In this document: positions 41,342 through 53,636 of the stretch, piece after piece | How the letters are laid out: the number at the start of each line of letters is the position of its first letter | Position numbering within the stretch: position 1 is the first letter of the stretch | NCBI GenBank assembly: GCA_949126835.1 | Contig: OX421497.1 | Coordinates: forward strand, 42,988,226-43,052,225 | Reading direction: 5' to 3' | Source of the DNA: Anisus vortex | Lineage: Eukaryota; Mollusca; Gastropoda; Planorbidae | DNA: 64,000 nucleotides | Notes under the pieces: model-generated | The model's database searches: none | Told to the model about the DNA's origin: nothing | Seen by the model: the letters and a program-made list of their open reading frames with translations, nothing else | Position numbers and translations under genes: made by a program

Positions 41342-43132
41342 TTACTGCTGTGGCTGGCGCTGGCGAACAGTGCTATAATTCACAGCTGTATGATACAGCT
41401 CAAAACATGGCACAATGCAGAGAGGGACGTTACAAACAGTGCAGTAATATCTTGTTTGGGCTCTTTTTTGGCAAGATTTACAGACAAGACAGTTTGGTTT
41501 GTACGATTTGACTGTGTACGTATTGGGAAAGTGACGTCCAGTTAATCTGTCAGCAATGTTTGGGGTCGGGGCGATAGTATTTCTTTTTTGTCTTTTCCTA
41601 TTCACTTGGTTCTGGATAAGGGATTCAAGCACTAGTTCCCTAAAATTTTTAGCTGTCATGGAAGCGTCCTTGTTTAGCCTGTAACAAATTAGTCCATTTA
41701 TCAAAGCTACTTCTTTGATATAATGAAATACTGAGTGGTACCACTTGACTGATTTGTGCGGATAGCTATAGCTAACCTTCATCTGGTCAAAATGATCCAC
41801 TCCACCCATATGGTCATTGTAATGCTGGCAGATGGTAGGTTTTTCTACTGTTCTATAACCTTCTGGCTGTTTTCTGTCTCGTATGCGCTTCACTGTAGTT
41901 GTGTTGTTTCCCACAGTTGATAGAATACTGAGACGTTTGCTATCTTGAAACGTTGTTACGATCAAGTCCTTTGATTTAGCAAAAATGGGGGGATCACCTC
42001 TTTTCATTCTTAATTTTTTTTTCTTCAGTTCTTTCGGATAACCCTTTGAGTTTTCCAGAATTGTGCCACACGCACCTAGATTTTTCACTTTCAAACTAGA
42101 ATATGTATAAATACTTGTATAGTAATTGTCTGTGTATATTATATGGCCTTTTCCCTCTAATCCGTCAACCAGATCAAATACAATCTGTGAACGCAAAGTG
42201 TTGCCTTCTTCTATCACAAATGTCTTTTTTCCTGTGTATATTATAAACTTCAAACAGTAGAAAGACTTTGAATCATCCAACATGAATGCCTTTATGCCCC
42301 ATTTAGTTGGTTTAGATGGCATGTACTGTTTGAAAAAACAACGTCCTTTGAATGCCACCATAGACTCATCTATTGAAAGGGCTTGTCCTGGTCCATAGAC
42401 TTGTCGGTATAGAGGTGCCGTAATGTCCAATAACGGTCGCAGTTTGAAGAGTGGATCATATCCATCCTGCCCCCTTTCTAGTCTGTTTTCGTTATTGTTG
42501 AAATGAAAAAATGAGTTGAGAATTTGAAATCTATTTCTTCCCATTACTTGAGTAAAAGGGGTGTATGTGAGCCAAGCTCCTGTTGCCCAGTAATCATCTA
42601 TTGATGATTTGCTACATAAGCCCATCGCAATCTGAATACCAAGAAAGGCAGATAGCTCATCCATATCGCATGGCTTCCAGCTTTTCACACGGTGGGATCC
42701 ATCATTCCCAACACATTTTTCACTTTTTACCTTGTCACCATAACGATTAGTCTCATTCATTATGTGCTCCACTAAAGTATCAGGGAAAAACAATTTGAAA
42801 TAATCAACAGCCTCAAAATTGTTGGTATCGACAAGAACACCTTGTCTACTAATGAATGAGGGCAGCCATTCGCTATTTAGGTAAACAAAATCATTCCTCT
42901 CCAACATTTCCCAGTTAGGATGAACTGATTCGTTGCATTGCTCCCTATCACAACTCAGAGCCGATCTAGCATCAATGCGAGCAGGTGCTAGTGGTCCATT
43001 GGTTTCACCGGCTAAATCAATGTTATCACCTGAATTACTTTCTAAATCTAAATTATCATCTAATTCACAACTGTCATAATTATATTCCTCACCGGAAACA
43101 GAATCTGCTCGATAAACAATAGAATCATCCAT
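41342..43132 (-). CDS. piggyBac transposase, 596 aa, intact
   Basis: DDE-type transposase that excises precisely from and inserts into TTAA. An acidic N-terminus (1-60) precedes the DDE_Tnp_1_7 fold. Catalytic aspartates read D255 (LSIDESMVAFKGR), D335 (IIYTDNYYTS) and D446 (HMGGVDHFDQ). Conserved KWGIKAF (277-283) and KWYHSVFHY (463-471) are present. A C-terminal Cys/His-rich domain (C548, C551, C554, C564, C567, C572, C576, H581) should bind the inverted ends. Length is as expected for the family (about 590 aa). The ATG is 588 bp inside the right-hand end of the element, the usual layout. No stop or frameshift. It could also mobilise short TTAA elements with compatible ends, but the 73-bp MITEs here have different termini (CCCTT), so they probably belong to another piggyBac. 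Confidence 0.96.
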   Translation of the reverse strand: MDDSIVYRADSVSGEEYNYDSCELDDNLDLESNSGDNIDLAGETNGPLAPARIDARSALSCDREQCNESVHPNWEMLERNDFVYLNSEWLPSFISRQGVLVDTNNFEAVDYFKLFFPDTLVEHIMNETNRYGDKVKSEKCVGNDGSHRVKSWKPCDMDELSAFLGIQIAMGLCSKSSIDDYWATGAWLTYTPFTQVMGRNRFQILNSFFHFNNNENRLERGQDGYDPLFKLRPLLDITAPLYRQVYGPGQALSIDESMVAFKGRCFFKQYMPSKPTKWGIKAFMLDDSKSFYCLKFIIYTGKKTFVIEEGNTLRSQIVFDLVDGLEGKGHIIYTDNYYTSIYTYSSLKVKNLGACGTILENSKGYPKELKKKKLRMKRGDPPIFAKSKDLIVTTFQDSKRLSILSTVGNNTTTVKRIRDRKQPEGYRTVEKPTICQHYNDHMGGVDHFDQMKVSYSYPHKSVKWYHSVFHYIKEVALINGLICYRLNKDASMTAKNFRELVLESLIQNQVNRKRQKRNTIAPTPNIADRLTGRHFPNTYTVKSYKPNCLVCKSCQKRAQTRYYCTVCNVPLCIVPCFELYHTAVNYSTVRQRQPQQ

Positions 43133-44262
43133 AGATCTATTTCAAGTATATTTCCAATAAAAGTAAATACTAATAATACTAAAATGTTTGAAATTCACAC
43201 AAGAACAAGCTATAAATATAAAAGGACACATAAATCGGCTTCAGTACTAAGATAAACATAAACAAGATTGTACATGCAACATCCACGTGGTTCGGTTTTG
43301 AGCGTCAAAGTCAAAACGCGTCATAGGTGCCTGGGACGTCACATAATTACTCCGTTGAAGAATAGCGTTCTCTTACGTTATCTATCATACTGTTTATGTT
43401 AGACTCTCATGTAAATAGTGTGAATAACGTTTGGTTCGAGTCAAAGTTATTCCTTCATTACTGTTTAGTTATTATTGAGTACAGCTATAACCGACGGTTG
43501 GATATGTGACTCATACAAATAATAAAACCGAAAATACTGGTGATTGAGGTTAAGATAGTCATGCCAGTCATGATACACTGTCCAAACTCTATACCATTGA
43601 TTATTCGGTTATGATTTTGATCCATTTCTTAAGACCACTATGATTTTCGACTAAAGTCGAATTTGGCATACAAAAAGAGTTTTGTAAATTCGACTTTAGT
43701 CGAATTTGGCATGTTAAGTGTTAAACTTATTTCTATGGTATAGTTTGTTTTAGTGTAGTGACAAGAAAAAGGAATTGTGAGCACTAATCTATGCTATTGT
43801 ATTTTCTCCCATACATAATTTACTACCTTATTTAAATGATAAAGTGTCCAAACATCTTTTAATAAGCTCACTATCAATACAACGTATCTAATAATGTTTA
43901 AGCTACTTATCACATAAATGTGAAAAAATAACCCTTATTATCATCACTTAGAACGTGACAATCATTATAGAAATTAAATGACACCAGCATTTAATAAAAG
44001 AATCCCATTAGTCCAACTTACAGCAGCATTACAGCTTTATTGTTACAAATTGTATTTATTTAGATCTATAATAAAATTTATTTATCGTCATTAGTTCTAT
44101 AGTTTTAATGATTTTTTTTTTAAATGTTGGGTCCATTAACTATCACGAGGCTTTGCTCTTAATTAAGATTTTAAATATAAAAAATAATACTATCGAGCAT
44201 TTTCTTTTTGCCTGCATAATACTTGTGGTTAAAAATTCACTTTATCTTATCATATACATTAC

Positions 44263-44760
44263 AGACGCTCCTTCAATAAAGAAGATTATATTGCGTCCTA
44301 CGCATATCCTTGGTTTGAGTCTAGTCCTGCATTTCTATTAGTGTTTTAAATGATTTTAAGTTACTGGTTTTCCTGGTTTGTTCAGCAACCCATTCCATGC
44401 TCGGATGCCACTCGGGAAGAAAATGTACTTATTTACACTTGTTCTTGCATAAGGGATAAGAAAATAATTTTGTCTTTATATTTATATGAGCTTTGTAACA
44501 GATTGTTTTTATGTTGCATTTCTAAATTAGAGTTTAATGCCTTATGTATTATTACTACTTGACTTTTTGCCCTTCTGTCCTATAGTGTTTCTAGGTTTAG
44601 TGATTTAACTAATGGTGTTACTCTTATTAGTTGTGAATATTCGCTAGTAATGAACCTTGCAGCTTTTTTTCTGATTTTGATCTAATTTTTTAATGGTTCT
44701 CAGTTGATGGGTCCCATACAGAAGATGCATTTTCTAGTATAGGTCTAACTAATGTGATAT
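44263..44760 (-). mobile_element. LINE 3' end, 5'-truncated
   Basis: - strand pieces: YITLVRPILENASSVWDP, AARFITSEYSQLIRVTPLVK and KALNSNLEMQHKNN, the thumb/C-terminal region of a non-LTR retrotransposon RT (Y-x-x-L-V-R-P-x-L-E-Y-A-S-x-V-W-D-P). Stops break it. The tail ATAATCTTCTTTATTGAAGG AGCGTCTGTAATG forms a hairpin. Confidence 0.8.
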
Positions 44761-44924
44761 ACCATTTTAGTTTCATACTAGGTGTAATGCCCGACAAAAT
44801 GACGGAGAAACGAATGATTACAATGTGTTTTGTTAAAAGAGAGAAAAAAATATAACTAACACTATTACAATAAAAACTATAGTGAGAAAGTATCTTTCGG
44901 TATTTAGTTTGTGTTCTATTTTTC

Positions 44925-45190
44925 ATTGAAAGCATTTCAAACAAAGAAATTCTGAAATGGCGCGCAGTTTAGAATTTTAACATACGGTGATTATCAATAG
45001 GTCTAAGTTTATTAAAACAATAATTAACGAATTATGCATTTTTGTTTACATAATAAAAATTTATTTTTATATTTTATATTTTTGAGGACATTTTCAATTT
45101 ATACATTTAACTTTTGGGCCGATCGATTAAACGGCCTTGTTGCCTATAGCTAACAAACATATAAATAAATAAATAAATGTATAAAAATGT
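44925..45190 (+). repeat. Dispersed repeat family A, copy 3
   Basis: CATACGGTGATTATCAATAG, GTCTAAGTTTATT and AAACGGCCTTG as at 8620-8900. Confidence 0.6.
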
Positions 45191-45300
45191 ATATTGATTC
45201 TTATTACATCCGTCTAGAATTGTAGAAGTTCCTATTACAAACACTTTCACACCATGTTGGACCACAGAAAGCACTAGAAATATTGCAGTAGTGCTGAATT

Positions 45301-45607
45301 CAGGGCTGTATTTAGGATTGTGGGGGTCCTGTTCCCAAATTTATGTGGGGGTCCCTCGTGGCCCTTCACATGCCTCAGAAAAGTGACGTTCATTCATGTT
45401 ACATTCTGTAAAATCATAAATACATTTTAGGTTGCTTTTAGCTTGCTGGGACTGGAGCATTTAAATTGTAGGGGAATAAATTAATTTTATTTTACATTTT
45501 CAACGAAAGAATGGTGATGTCACTAAAAAATTTCTTTTTGGGAATTTTGGGGGCCCCTTTTGTGTGAAGGCCCCTGTTCCAATGGAACATGCCTTAATAC
45601 GCCACTG
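45301..45607. mobile_element. hAT MITE with perfect 8-bp duplication
   Basis: CAGGGCTGTATTTAGG / CCTTAATACGCCACTG imperfect inverted ends; GCTGAATT at 45293-45300 and 45608-45615. Subterminal GGGGxCC/GGCCCC tracts. 307 bp. Confidence 0.92.
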
Positions 45608-45689
45608 GCTGAATTTCGATATAATGATTTTATTTGTTATGTGCGAATTCCGTGAATGAGCTTGTAATATGTTACCTTATTTATGGGTT

Positions 45690-45862
45690 GGGTCGGTTAA
45701 TACTACATTTATTTGTTTTGTCTTTTTTAATAATAAATTTATCACTGTCACCTGGCCTAGGGTAATATCCGTATTCTTAGTTGTATGTTAAACGCGCTCT
45801 GAGCTTACATTATGTTTGTTGGCAGCGCTATACAAATAATAATAGTAATTATTATTATTATT
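45690..45862 (+). repeat. Dispersed repeat family B with (ATT)n tail
   Basis: GGGTTGGGTCGGTTAATAC, CACCTGGCCTAGGGTAATAT and GGCAGCGCTATACAAATAAT tail; copies at 12065 (reverse) and 17845 (tail). Confidence 0.65.
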
Positions 45863-45925
45863 GCAAAATGTTTATGGAAAGTTGTAGGTTATTATTTGAG
45901 CGAGTTTTTTTTATAGTGTAAGTAG

Positions 45926-45928
<3 letters not shown>

Positions 45929-45963
<35 letters not shown>
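45929..45963. repeat. (CT)n microsatellite
   Basis: About 17 CT units, then a short ATATAT run. Confidence 0.97.
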
Positions 45964-45966
<3 letters not shown>

Positions 45967-46769
45967 ACATATATATATATATAATTATATACACTAAAAT
46001 GAGCATACCCTTTATGATGCAAATAACCGATTGGAAGAAAATAGGCCATCGTGTCAGAAATCGTAAATTAAAGGCCAACTGTAAAGATTTTTCTCAAAGT
46101 GACGAGATTTGGATGAGCCTTCTAATGAAGTGACGTATGGACTAATCTTAATTAGGCGTAACCTTTTCAAATAGAAATGAACTTCCGGTTCTATTTTTAA
46201 ATTAATAAACAAAAAAGGCATGCTTTGTTGGTGTTTGACAATTGATTTCAACCTCGACGGCCCGTTCTAGTCTTTTAGAAATATACAAAGCATACAAGAT
46301 TAGTTATGAGGAATCCGTTTTTAACATCAAAAGTGAGTAGGCGATAATTAATACTCAAGTGTTAGTCGCGTAATGTTAAATATATCTTTGTTTACAAAAT
46401 AAATTTGTCAAGAGTTGCGTCCTTTGTAATTAAAAAACACAATGCGGAGATTAAAAAAAACAACAACATGAAAATTCTTTTGCATCAAGCAATTAGTTTG
46501 GGATTATAAATAGGTGATTCTTCAAATCTGACATTCACAATCCATCGTTTTCTTTTGTCGCCATCTTTCGGAAATGAAATACAAATGTAATTATCTACAT
46601 ATTTTCGTATAACCAGTAACGTAGCACACAAACATGTTTCGAAGTAAATGATCGAATAAGACCGGAAATGTCTTTTTTGTCGACCTTTTATGCATGCATA
46701 TTTGTTAAGACTTGTCAAGTGGAAGGGAACAGAAAACAAGAAAAACATAAAAACACAGTTTATAGTATA

Positions 46770-47197
46770 CTCCCTTTATTTGTATACTAAGTTTACCATT
46801 TCCACTTCACTACAAAACTAAAATTTCGAATCGGTAATGTCGGCGTATACATATCTAATTATGACGATTGCGCATTTTAAATAAAATGCTTTGTTTCGGC
46901 TACATTGTGTCGTTTTCATTTGTATTTTTTCATAATTTACTTCCGTCAAAGGCAGCCATGTTTTTTCGTAAACTATTTTCCTTGATTCGCAAATCGGTCG
47001 AAGGAATTCGTGACTATTCCAAAGACTATGATGCTGAAAATTTGATAGAATGTATTGTTAGTCGTGACAAGTCTGCTGCCCAAGTTTCAGCTCGATTGGA
47101 CGACGGGAAGTGGTCGAAAAATTGATGCAAAGTTTTGCTAACAACCAAGCAGACAGACAGACAGACAGACAGACGGTACGAGTTAATATAAAGGGAG
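46770..47197. mobile_element. TA-flanked MITE (Tc1/mariner-type ends)
   Basis: CTCCCTTTATTTG at the left and TTAATATAAAGGGAG at the right are inverted; TA flanks both (46768-46769, 47198-47199). An (ACAG)n run next to the right end (47149-47174) is a common feature of such elements. An 85-codon + frame (46868-47125) has no recognised transposase motif. Confidence 0.7.
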
Positions 47198-47932
47198 TAA
47201 AAACAGAACATGACCCACTAAAGCTTTATTTAACCAATTGTTAAAAATAAGGACCGGGTAAAGTTTCAAAACACGCTGCTGTTGCGTGTAGAATTGTTGA
47301 TCTTGTTTTAAAGATGTAGAAGTGACATTTACTGAATATCAATAATTTTAGTAAGTTCCTAAGGCCTCCCTTTTTCTCTGTCAAATGCTTAAATTGATAT
47401 CTGATCATGGCTAGAAGTGGTTTTCAATGAATGATAAAGAGTGTAGTTTTACGTATTAAAAGAGTGCCCAAATATAGGCCTAAACTCGGAAAGTTTAAAG
47501 ACCCAAAAAACAAGAAAACAATACTGTCCCTATTGTAGGCCTACTGACATTCATAATTTATTTTTCAATCATTTAAAAGAAGAAAAAAATTGACGTCAGT
47601 CTAGATAACCTATAAGTAAATGCATCTATTGACACTGCCTAGTGATATTATAAAAGATATCGACAACCAGTGCGACGCGTGAGTGCCTGGCTCGCTGACT
47701 ATATTAATATCACCTATAACAGGAGTCGATGTAAAGCTTCATCTTATAATGAGGAATTAATAGTATTTTTAATAAATGGTGGGTGAACTGAATGCTGATG
47801 GACATTTAACATTATTTCGTCACATGTCTTTCAATAGAATCTATTGAATAGTTTGTAGCGAATTACTGGGTCCAGTCTACACAGCACTGTCATAGGTACG
47901 GAATTATACGGATGTTATAGTAAAGCCGGATG

Positions 47933-49363
47933 CAGGGCCCTCACAAGCTTTTGTGGCGCCCCAGGGCAAAAGTTTCAGCGCCGCCCCCTTGCATACCATA
48001 ACTGCTTTGTTTAATGCATAGGTTCTCAAACATATTTGGCTCACCGCCCCCTTTTTCAAACTTTTAGCTTACTCACCCCCCCCCTAAATCCGAAGTTGAA
48101 CTAATGAGTCAAATTTGCCACATATAATTTGTATAGGCCGACTAGATTTGTATGCAATTTTATCATCCTAAAAAGAGCTGAAATATCATAAAAAGAGCTG
48201 AAATTAATACATTTGTTTAATTGTTGTTTACTAAATAAAAATAAAAAATATAGGCCCTACTGCAAAAGAGGTTTTGAAAATAAAACACTTTTAAAGTGAA
48301 GCTTGTTCCTGGTATGTTGCTTGTAGTTCGTCTACGTTCCAATAAAGGGTGTGGAAATGGAATTATTATTTTTTTTGTGTAAAAACCAAAAGACCTAGAG
48401 AAATTGATGGATGTCTTTTTGCAACCAAAAGTAGTGATTATAGCCCTTTGCTGTATTCCATTTTTATTCTTTATTTGTTATTTATTCTTCTTGCAGTTGT
48501 AAAGGTAGGGCTGATTTTAATGCTTCACCATTAGAAACAAAGGTCTAATAACCAATCATGAATTTTCATGTTTATAATATTATCTTTAAATCGTCTGTTA
48601 AAGTAATCATTAATTGTTTCAATGTATTGAAATAAGCATGTCTTCATCAGTTGTTCTTTATAAATTCAAGATTTCTGCGTCCAAAGTTGTGCTAACGAGA
48701 TGAGCCAGATATTTAATTTATACTCACCCTAGCCCCTACTTCCTCTTCTAAAAATCTAGTCACCGCCCCCATCTGCATTTCTCAGATACAGTCTAAATAT
48801 AGCAATAGATCAAGGTTAAGTACAGAATGGGCTTTATATAACTTTTACGTCACTATTACACATTAGACATAAGTCGATAAAGCCTTCGTCAAAGCTCAAG
48901 ATTACCCTTGTCATAAATGAAGCAGATCTTAATTTTGGTAATTAAAAAATCAGTGGTGTTGAATCTATTTCAAGTAGTCTACTTTCGTACCGCCCACTGG
49001 CCCTTCAGTGATCCCTACTGTTGCCGGGAATATCAGCGCCCCCCCCCCCCCCCCAGAGCTTCTCACCTCACCCTGGGGCGCTTAGTTAGCTATTATGATG
49101 AACGACATTTTAAAATGCAATTTTTTAATAAGAATATTCTAGATTAAAAAGTGAAACATTTGTATAAAACAGTTTGTGTGTAATTAAATAAGAAGTCAAC
49201 TTCTACTAATCTATATTTATTCATTATTTCTTTTGTTTATAATTTGTGTTTCAAATTTTATTTCCCCTTCAACTGCCCTAACATTTCTAGTATGAACTAA
49301 GGATAAATGTGCCGCCCTCCTAAAAGTGCTCCCGGGCATATGCCCCCCTCTGTGAGGGCACTG
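47933..49363. mobile_element. hAT element with perfect 8-bp duplication, hosting a nested hAT
   Basis: CAGGGCCCTCACAAG / CTGTGAGGGCACTG inverted ends with GCCGGATG at 47925-47932 and 49364-49371. Inside, an End A segment (CATAGGTTCTCAAACATATT, CACCGCCCCC) at 48020 and an End B segment (GTACCGCCCACTGGCCCTTC) at 48988-49090 mark a nested member of the 15411-17831 family. Confidence 0.88.
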
Positions 49364-49559
49364 GCCGGATGGCTATACAGTCGTTTTCTTTCTCACCTAG
49401 CTAGTTTTTTTTCATTTGGTTGGAACCTTGAAGCCTAGTCGAGAAATTGTGAGGAGGCTACTAGCGATCATTAAACGGTGGTATCCACTGGCCACAGCGA
49501 ACAACAGGGGTCAGTCATGTACGACATTGGGAAGGGGAATAACTCAATATAACTGTATA

Positions 49560-49700
49560 GGTAAGGGGACGTCCATTAATTACATCAACAATTTTTAGGC
49601 AATTTTTACCTCTCCCCCTCCCCCTTGTCAACAACTGTCAAACTTTCAGAGACCCCCTTTATAATTACGTCAACAATTTGTTACCCCCCCCCCCCCTAAA
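49560..49700. repeat. Repeat fragment with C-rich tracts
   Basis: GGGGACGTCCATTAATTACA and a second AATTACGTCAACAATTTGTT; the two halves look like copies of one short unit separated by pyrimidine tracts. Class unknown. Confidence 0.35.
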
Positions 49701-49841
49701 ACAATTAACAAATTAAATTTTAAACGCTGCTTTTATGTTTAAAAATAGATTTTAAACGGAAATGTCAATACTATAATTAATTCTTATATATTTAAAGACT
49801 TGTTTTAAAGATTTCAAATTGACTAGATTAGATATAACTTT

Positions 49842-50233
49842 CATAGGCGTAGCCACGAAAGGGGTGTAACATTTTTCCTACCCCCACCCCCCCACCTGCC
49901 CCTTCCCAAATTTTTTTTCCAATCCGATAATTTTAACAATATTTCTTTTCGTTTTGTTTACTATTGTTCTTTTCATAGAAATATTTCATCCTTTCTGATT
50001 TTACGTTTCACTAATGGGCTTTTGGTACAATGTTAATTGTTAAAAAGTTCAGGGGAAATTGTGCACCCGTTGTAAATTAACCTTCATTTTTAAACGGACA
50101 TGTTCACTATTCCTTCTTGCATAATTGCCCCCACACACTCACACACATTATACACACGGTAGTTAGCTTCCCTGCTCCCTAACTCTCCTACCTTGCACTA
50201 TTTGCCACTTACATCATGCAACCTACGCCACTG
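49842..50233. mobile_element. hAT-like MITE
   Basis: CATAGGCGTAGCCA at the left and CAACCTACGCCACTG at the right are imperfect inverted ends. The 8-bp flanks ATAACTTT / ATACTAAT match only partly. Confidence 0.6.
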
Positions 50234-50317
50234 ATACTAATACATATTTATGTCATACAATTTTTCCAGAAAATTAGAAATAAAAAAATACTAAATAGAA
50301 CTATATGTAGTCTATTC

Positions 50318-51025
50318 CAGCGGTCGGCAACCTAGGGCACGCGCGCCAAACTTGGCACGCAGAGCGATTGTCAGTGGCACGCGAGAGACCTCCAAGAAAT
50401 GTTTAACCTGGTTCTGAATGAGGAAAACTGACTGTTGCAGACGATGTTTCTGAATGACGTAGCAACACATTTCAGTGAGTTGAATTTACTTTTACAAGGA
50501 CCACTGGAATGGATTTGCATTGAAACGGGATATATCTTGCCATGAAATAAATTGAATCAATACAAAACATTTAACTACATGTACATCCCTATATAACTTC
50601 TTAAATGGACAAACAATTAATGCAGGACAAGTTTATTAACAACTGTTTAACGCAAATTATTAAAATCCTCTAATAATTAAATCTTGTAATGAATATCATA
50701 ATGTTGGATTTATATAAAGAAATAATAATTAGTCAGTCATATTTGTTATATTACAAAACTAACTTGTTTGGCATCACTATAGAATAAAAATAAAAATGTG
50801 AACACCTTTTTTATATAAAGGGAGGTAATTAACCCGTTTTTTTCCGCTAATGTTTCTAATATGTTTCTTTCTTACAAAATAAATGGCTTACAATAAGATA
50901 TAACTTTGAAGTGATCAAACTGTAAAAAGCATTTGAAAATTATATAAATATTATAGGACTTAAGAATGTATATGTATATTTTTAAACATGACATTAACTA
51001 CCCAGTTTTAATTATTACTACGTAT
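50318..51025 (+). mobile_element. hAT element remnant cut by the LTR array
   Basis: Left end CAGCGGTCGGCAACC. From about 50440 the + strand reads TMFLNDVATHFSELNLLLQG, a conserved block of hAT transposases of the ZBED5/GTF2IRD2 kind, then a stop. The internal repeat (GGAGGTAATTAACCCG, AATGGCTTACAA, CTACCCAGTTTTAATTATTA) runs to the LTR at 51026. Its right end is not visible, consistent with interruption by the Gypsy array. Confidence 0.75.
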
Positions 51026-52235
51026 TGTTACGTCCACAATCCCCTTGTGGCCAGAGCTGTGTAGATCTTGCTGATAATTCTCGTTAGTCCTAGGGGAGAC
51101 TTTAATTATTAGTATTTATGTTTCAGCATTACACGAACTCTTCTTATAGTCCTGGGCACAAACTCAGTATTTGTATTCCAACATTTCCTTCCTTGGACAT
51201 TAGAGTAGTAGATAAATCTTATAGTAATGTATACAACACAATAGAATAGTAACTTGACAAGGAAGCTTCAGTGTAACTGTTGTTGATAGTTTATTTCAGG
51301 TGATATGTTCAATATATACAATATATCTATTATGTACAGTTAGAATAAAATAGTGCAAACACAAACGTTCTCAAAGGAACATATTTTGAAACTCTCTGTC
51401 TTTCAGACAAAACAAATCATTAAATACCATCCGAGTGGTGCAAGGGACAGACCCATTACCAGTAGGGAAGAAGAATAAACATTGCGTGTTCCAATTCTTG
51501 GAAAAACAATATATATGACACGCCCCCACCCAATAAAAGAAATAATGTACCATAATTACACAAATAATACTCAACATGGTACATTTTTCGTACTTAACAC
51601 TATCGTTTTACTAACCATCAATCAATGGAAGATTATAAGACAATTTAAGCAAACATGGCTCACTGGCACAACTAAATTATAAAAAGTGTCACTACCCAAT
51701 GGTAATTGTGATTATAACGTGATGGACAAATATTTTCCCGTTAATATTAATATTAACTAATGTCTCAACAAGTACAAATAATTCCAAAATATTCTAGTCA
51801 TTCTTATTTTAACTATGTACAGTTGTGTGGATTTCCACCAAAAATTTTCAAAACGTTTTAATCTATTAAACAAATATAACATTGCTCAAACTCTGTCAAT
51901 CTCCAACAGTTTACTTCTAATATACAAACCAAAAGATAAGTATACGTAACTCGAATCAAACTATAGGTTACTTCCCCTTTAAATTACAGTGTCAACTTGA
52001 CATTAACAGGATTCATACCTAAGATGATGATACTTCCCCTTTTCTCAAATATGAGGAGAAAATACGCTCTAGTTACGATTACTACATTAATCTAAATATT
52101 AAAATGTAATCCACTATTAAGCGTTTTTGGCAAATTTGAAAGTTTAATATAAAAGTTTGTTCAGGGTTGAATGAGTGTACACCTTTAGGTACCTTTGTAT
52201 CCCTCCGTTCCTGGATATATGGAATATATAACAAC
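51026..52235 (-). repeat. LTR A
   Basis: Starts TGTTACGTCC on + and ends near GGAATATATAACAAC. Compared with LTR B it lacks about 190 bp after CCAGTAGGG (the TGAAAATCATGGTATCATTA stretch) but keeps the CGCCCCCACCCAAT part. It directly abuts LTR B. Confidence 0.85.
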
Positions 52236-53636
52236 TGTTACGTCCACAATCCCCTTGTGGCCAGAGCTGTGTAGATCTTGCTGATAATTCTCGTTAGTCC
52301 TAGGGGAGACTTTAATTATTAGTATTTATGTTTCAGTATTACACGAACTCTTCTTATAGTCCTGGGCACAAATTCAGTATTTGTATTCCAACATTTCCTT
52401 TCTTGTATATTATAGTAGTAGCTGAATCTTATAGTAATGTGTACAACACAATAGGATAGTAATTTGACAAGGAAGCTTCAGTGTAACTGTTGTTGATAGT
52501 TTATTTCAGGTGGTATGTTCAATATATACAATATATCTATTATGTACAGTTAGAATAAAATAGTGCAAACACAAACGTTCTCAAAGGAACATATTTTGAA
52601 ACTCTCCGTCTTTCAGACAAAACAAATAATTAAATACTATCCGAGTGGTGCAAGGGATAGACCCATTACCAGTAGGGGTGAAAATCATGGTATCATTACA
52701 AAACTCATAACAAAAACGATAGGAACTTCTCCTATTAAATAATGAGTCGTTCCCAGACTCTGAGAATTTGAGATCAACACAGAATCCCAACATTACCTAG
52801 AACCTTTTATTTTCCTACTAAACGTCCTAATATGGTGTGTAGTAAGAAAAGAGAGAGAGAGAGGAATAAACATTGCGTGTTCCAATTCTTGGAAAAACAA
52901 TATACATGACACGCCCCCACCCAATGAAAGAAATAATGTACCATAATTACCCAAGTAATACTCAACATGGTACATTTTTCGTACTTAACACTATCGTTTT
53001 AACAACCATCAATCAATGGAAGATTATAAGACAATTTAAGCAAACATGGCTCACTGGCACAACTAAATTATAAAAAGTGTCACTACCCAATGGTAATTGT
53101 GATTATAACGTGATGGACAAATATTTCCCCGTTAATATTAATATTAACTAATGTCTCAACAAGTACAAATAATTCAAAAATATTCTAGTCATTCTTATTT
53201 TAACTATGTACAGTTGTGTGGATTTCCACCAAAAATTTGCAAAAAGTCTTAATCTATTTAAACAAATATAACATTGCTCAAGCTCTGTCAATTTTCAACA
53301 GTTTACTTCTAATATACCAACCAAAAGATAAGTAATACATAACTCGAATCAAACTATAGGTTACTTCCCCTTTAAATTACAGTGTCAACTTGACATTAAC
53401 AGGGTTCATACCTAAGATGATGATACTTCCCCTTTTCTCAAATATGAGGAGAAAATACGCTCTAGTTACGATTACTACAGTAATCTCAATATTAAAATGT
53501 AATCCACTATTATGCATTTTGGCAAATTTGAAAGTTTAATATAAAAGTTTGTTCAGGGTTGAATGAGTGTACACCTTTAGGTACCTTTGTTTCCCTCCGT
53601 TCCTGGATATATGGAATATATATAACCTATACAACA
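52236..53636 (-). repeat. LTR B (longest copy)
   Basis: Starts TGTTACGTCC and probably ends CCTATACAACA (TGTT...AACA), about 1.4 kb. It is the 3' LTR of internal 1. The exact inner boundary is uncertain because no strong purine tract is visible. Confidence 0.8.

Larger units (their letters stand above)
40044..43720 (-). mobile_element. Complete piggyBac transposon, 3.68 kb
   Basis: TTAA at 40040-40043 and 43721-43724 flanks inverted ends CACTTAACATGCCAAA / TTTGGCATGTTAAGTG. A second inverted pair with GACTAAAGTCGAATTTGGCA lies just inside the right end (43650-43710). Inside lie the transposase on - (41342-43132) and a three-copy tandem repeat on the 3' side (40181-41035). Intact ends, TTAA duplication and an intact reading frame suggest recent or potential activity. 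Confidence 0.95.

Noticed and set aside
46868..47125. 85-codon frame as a gene
   Set aside because: It is inside a TA-flanked MITE, begins near the left end and has no family motif; more likely a leftover or chance frame.
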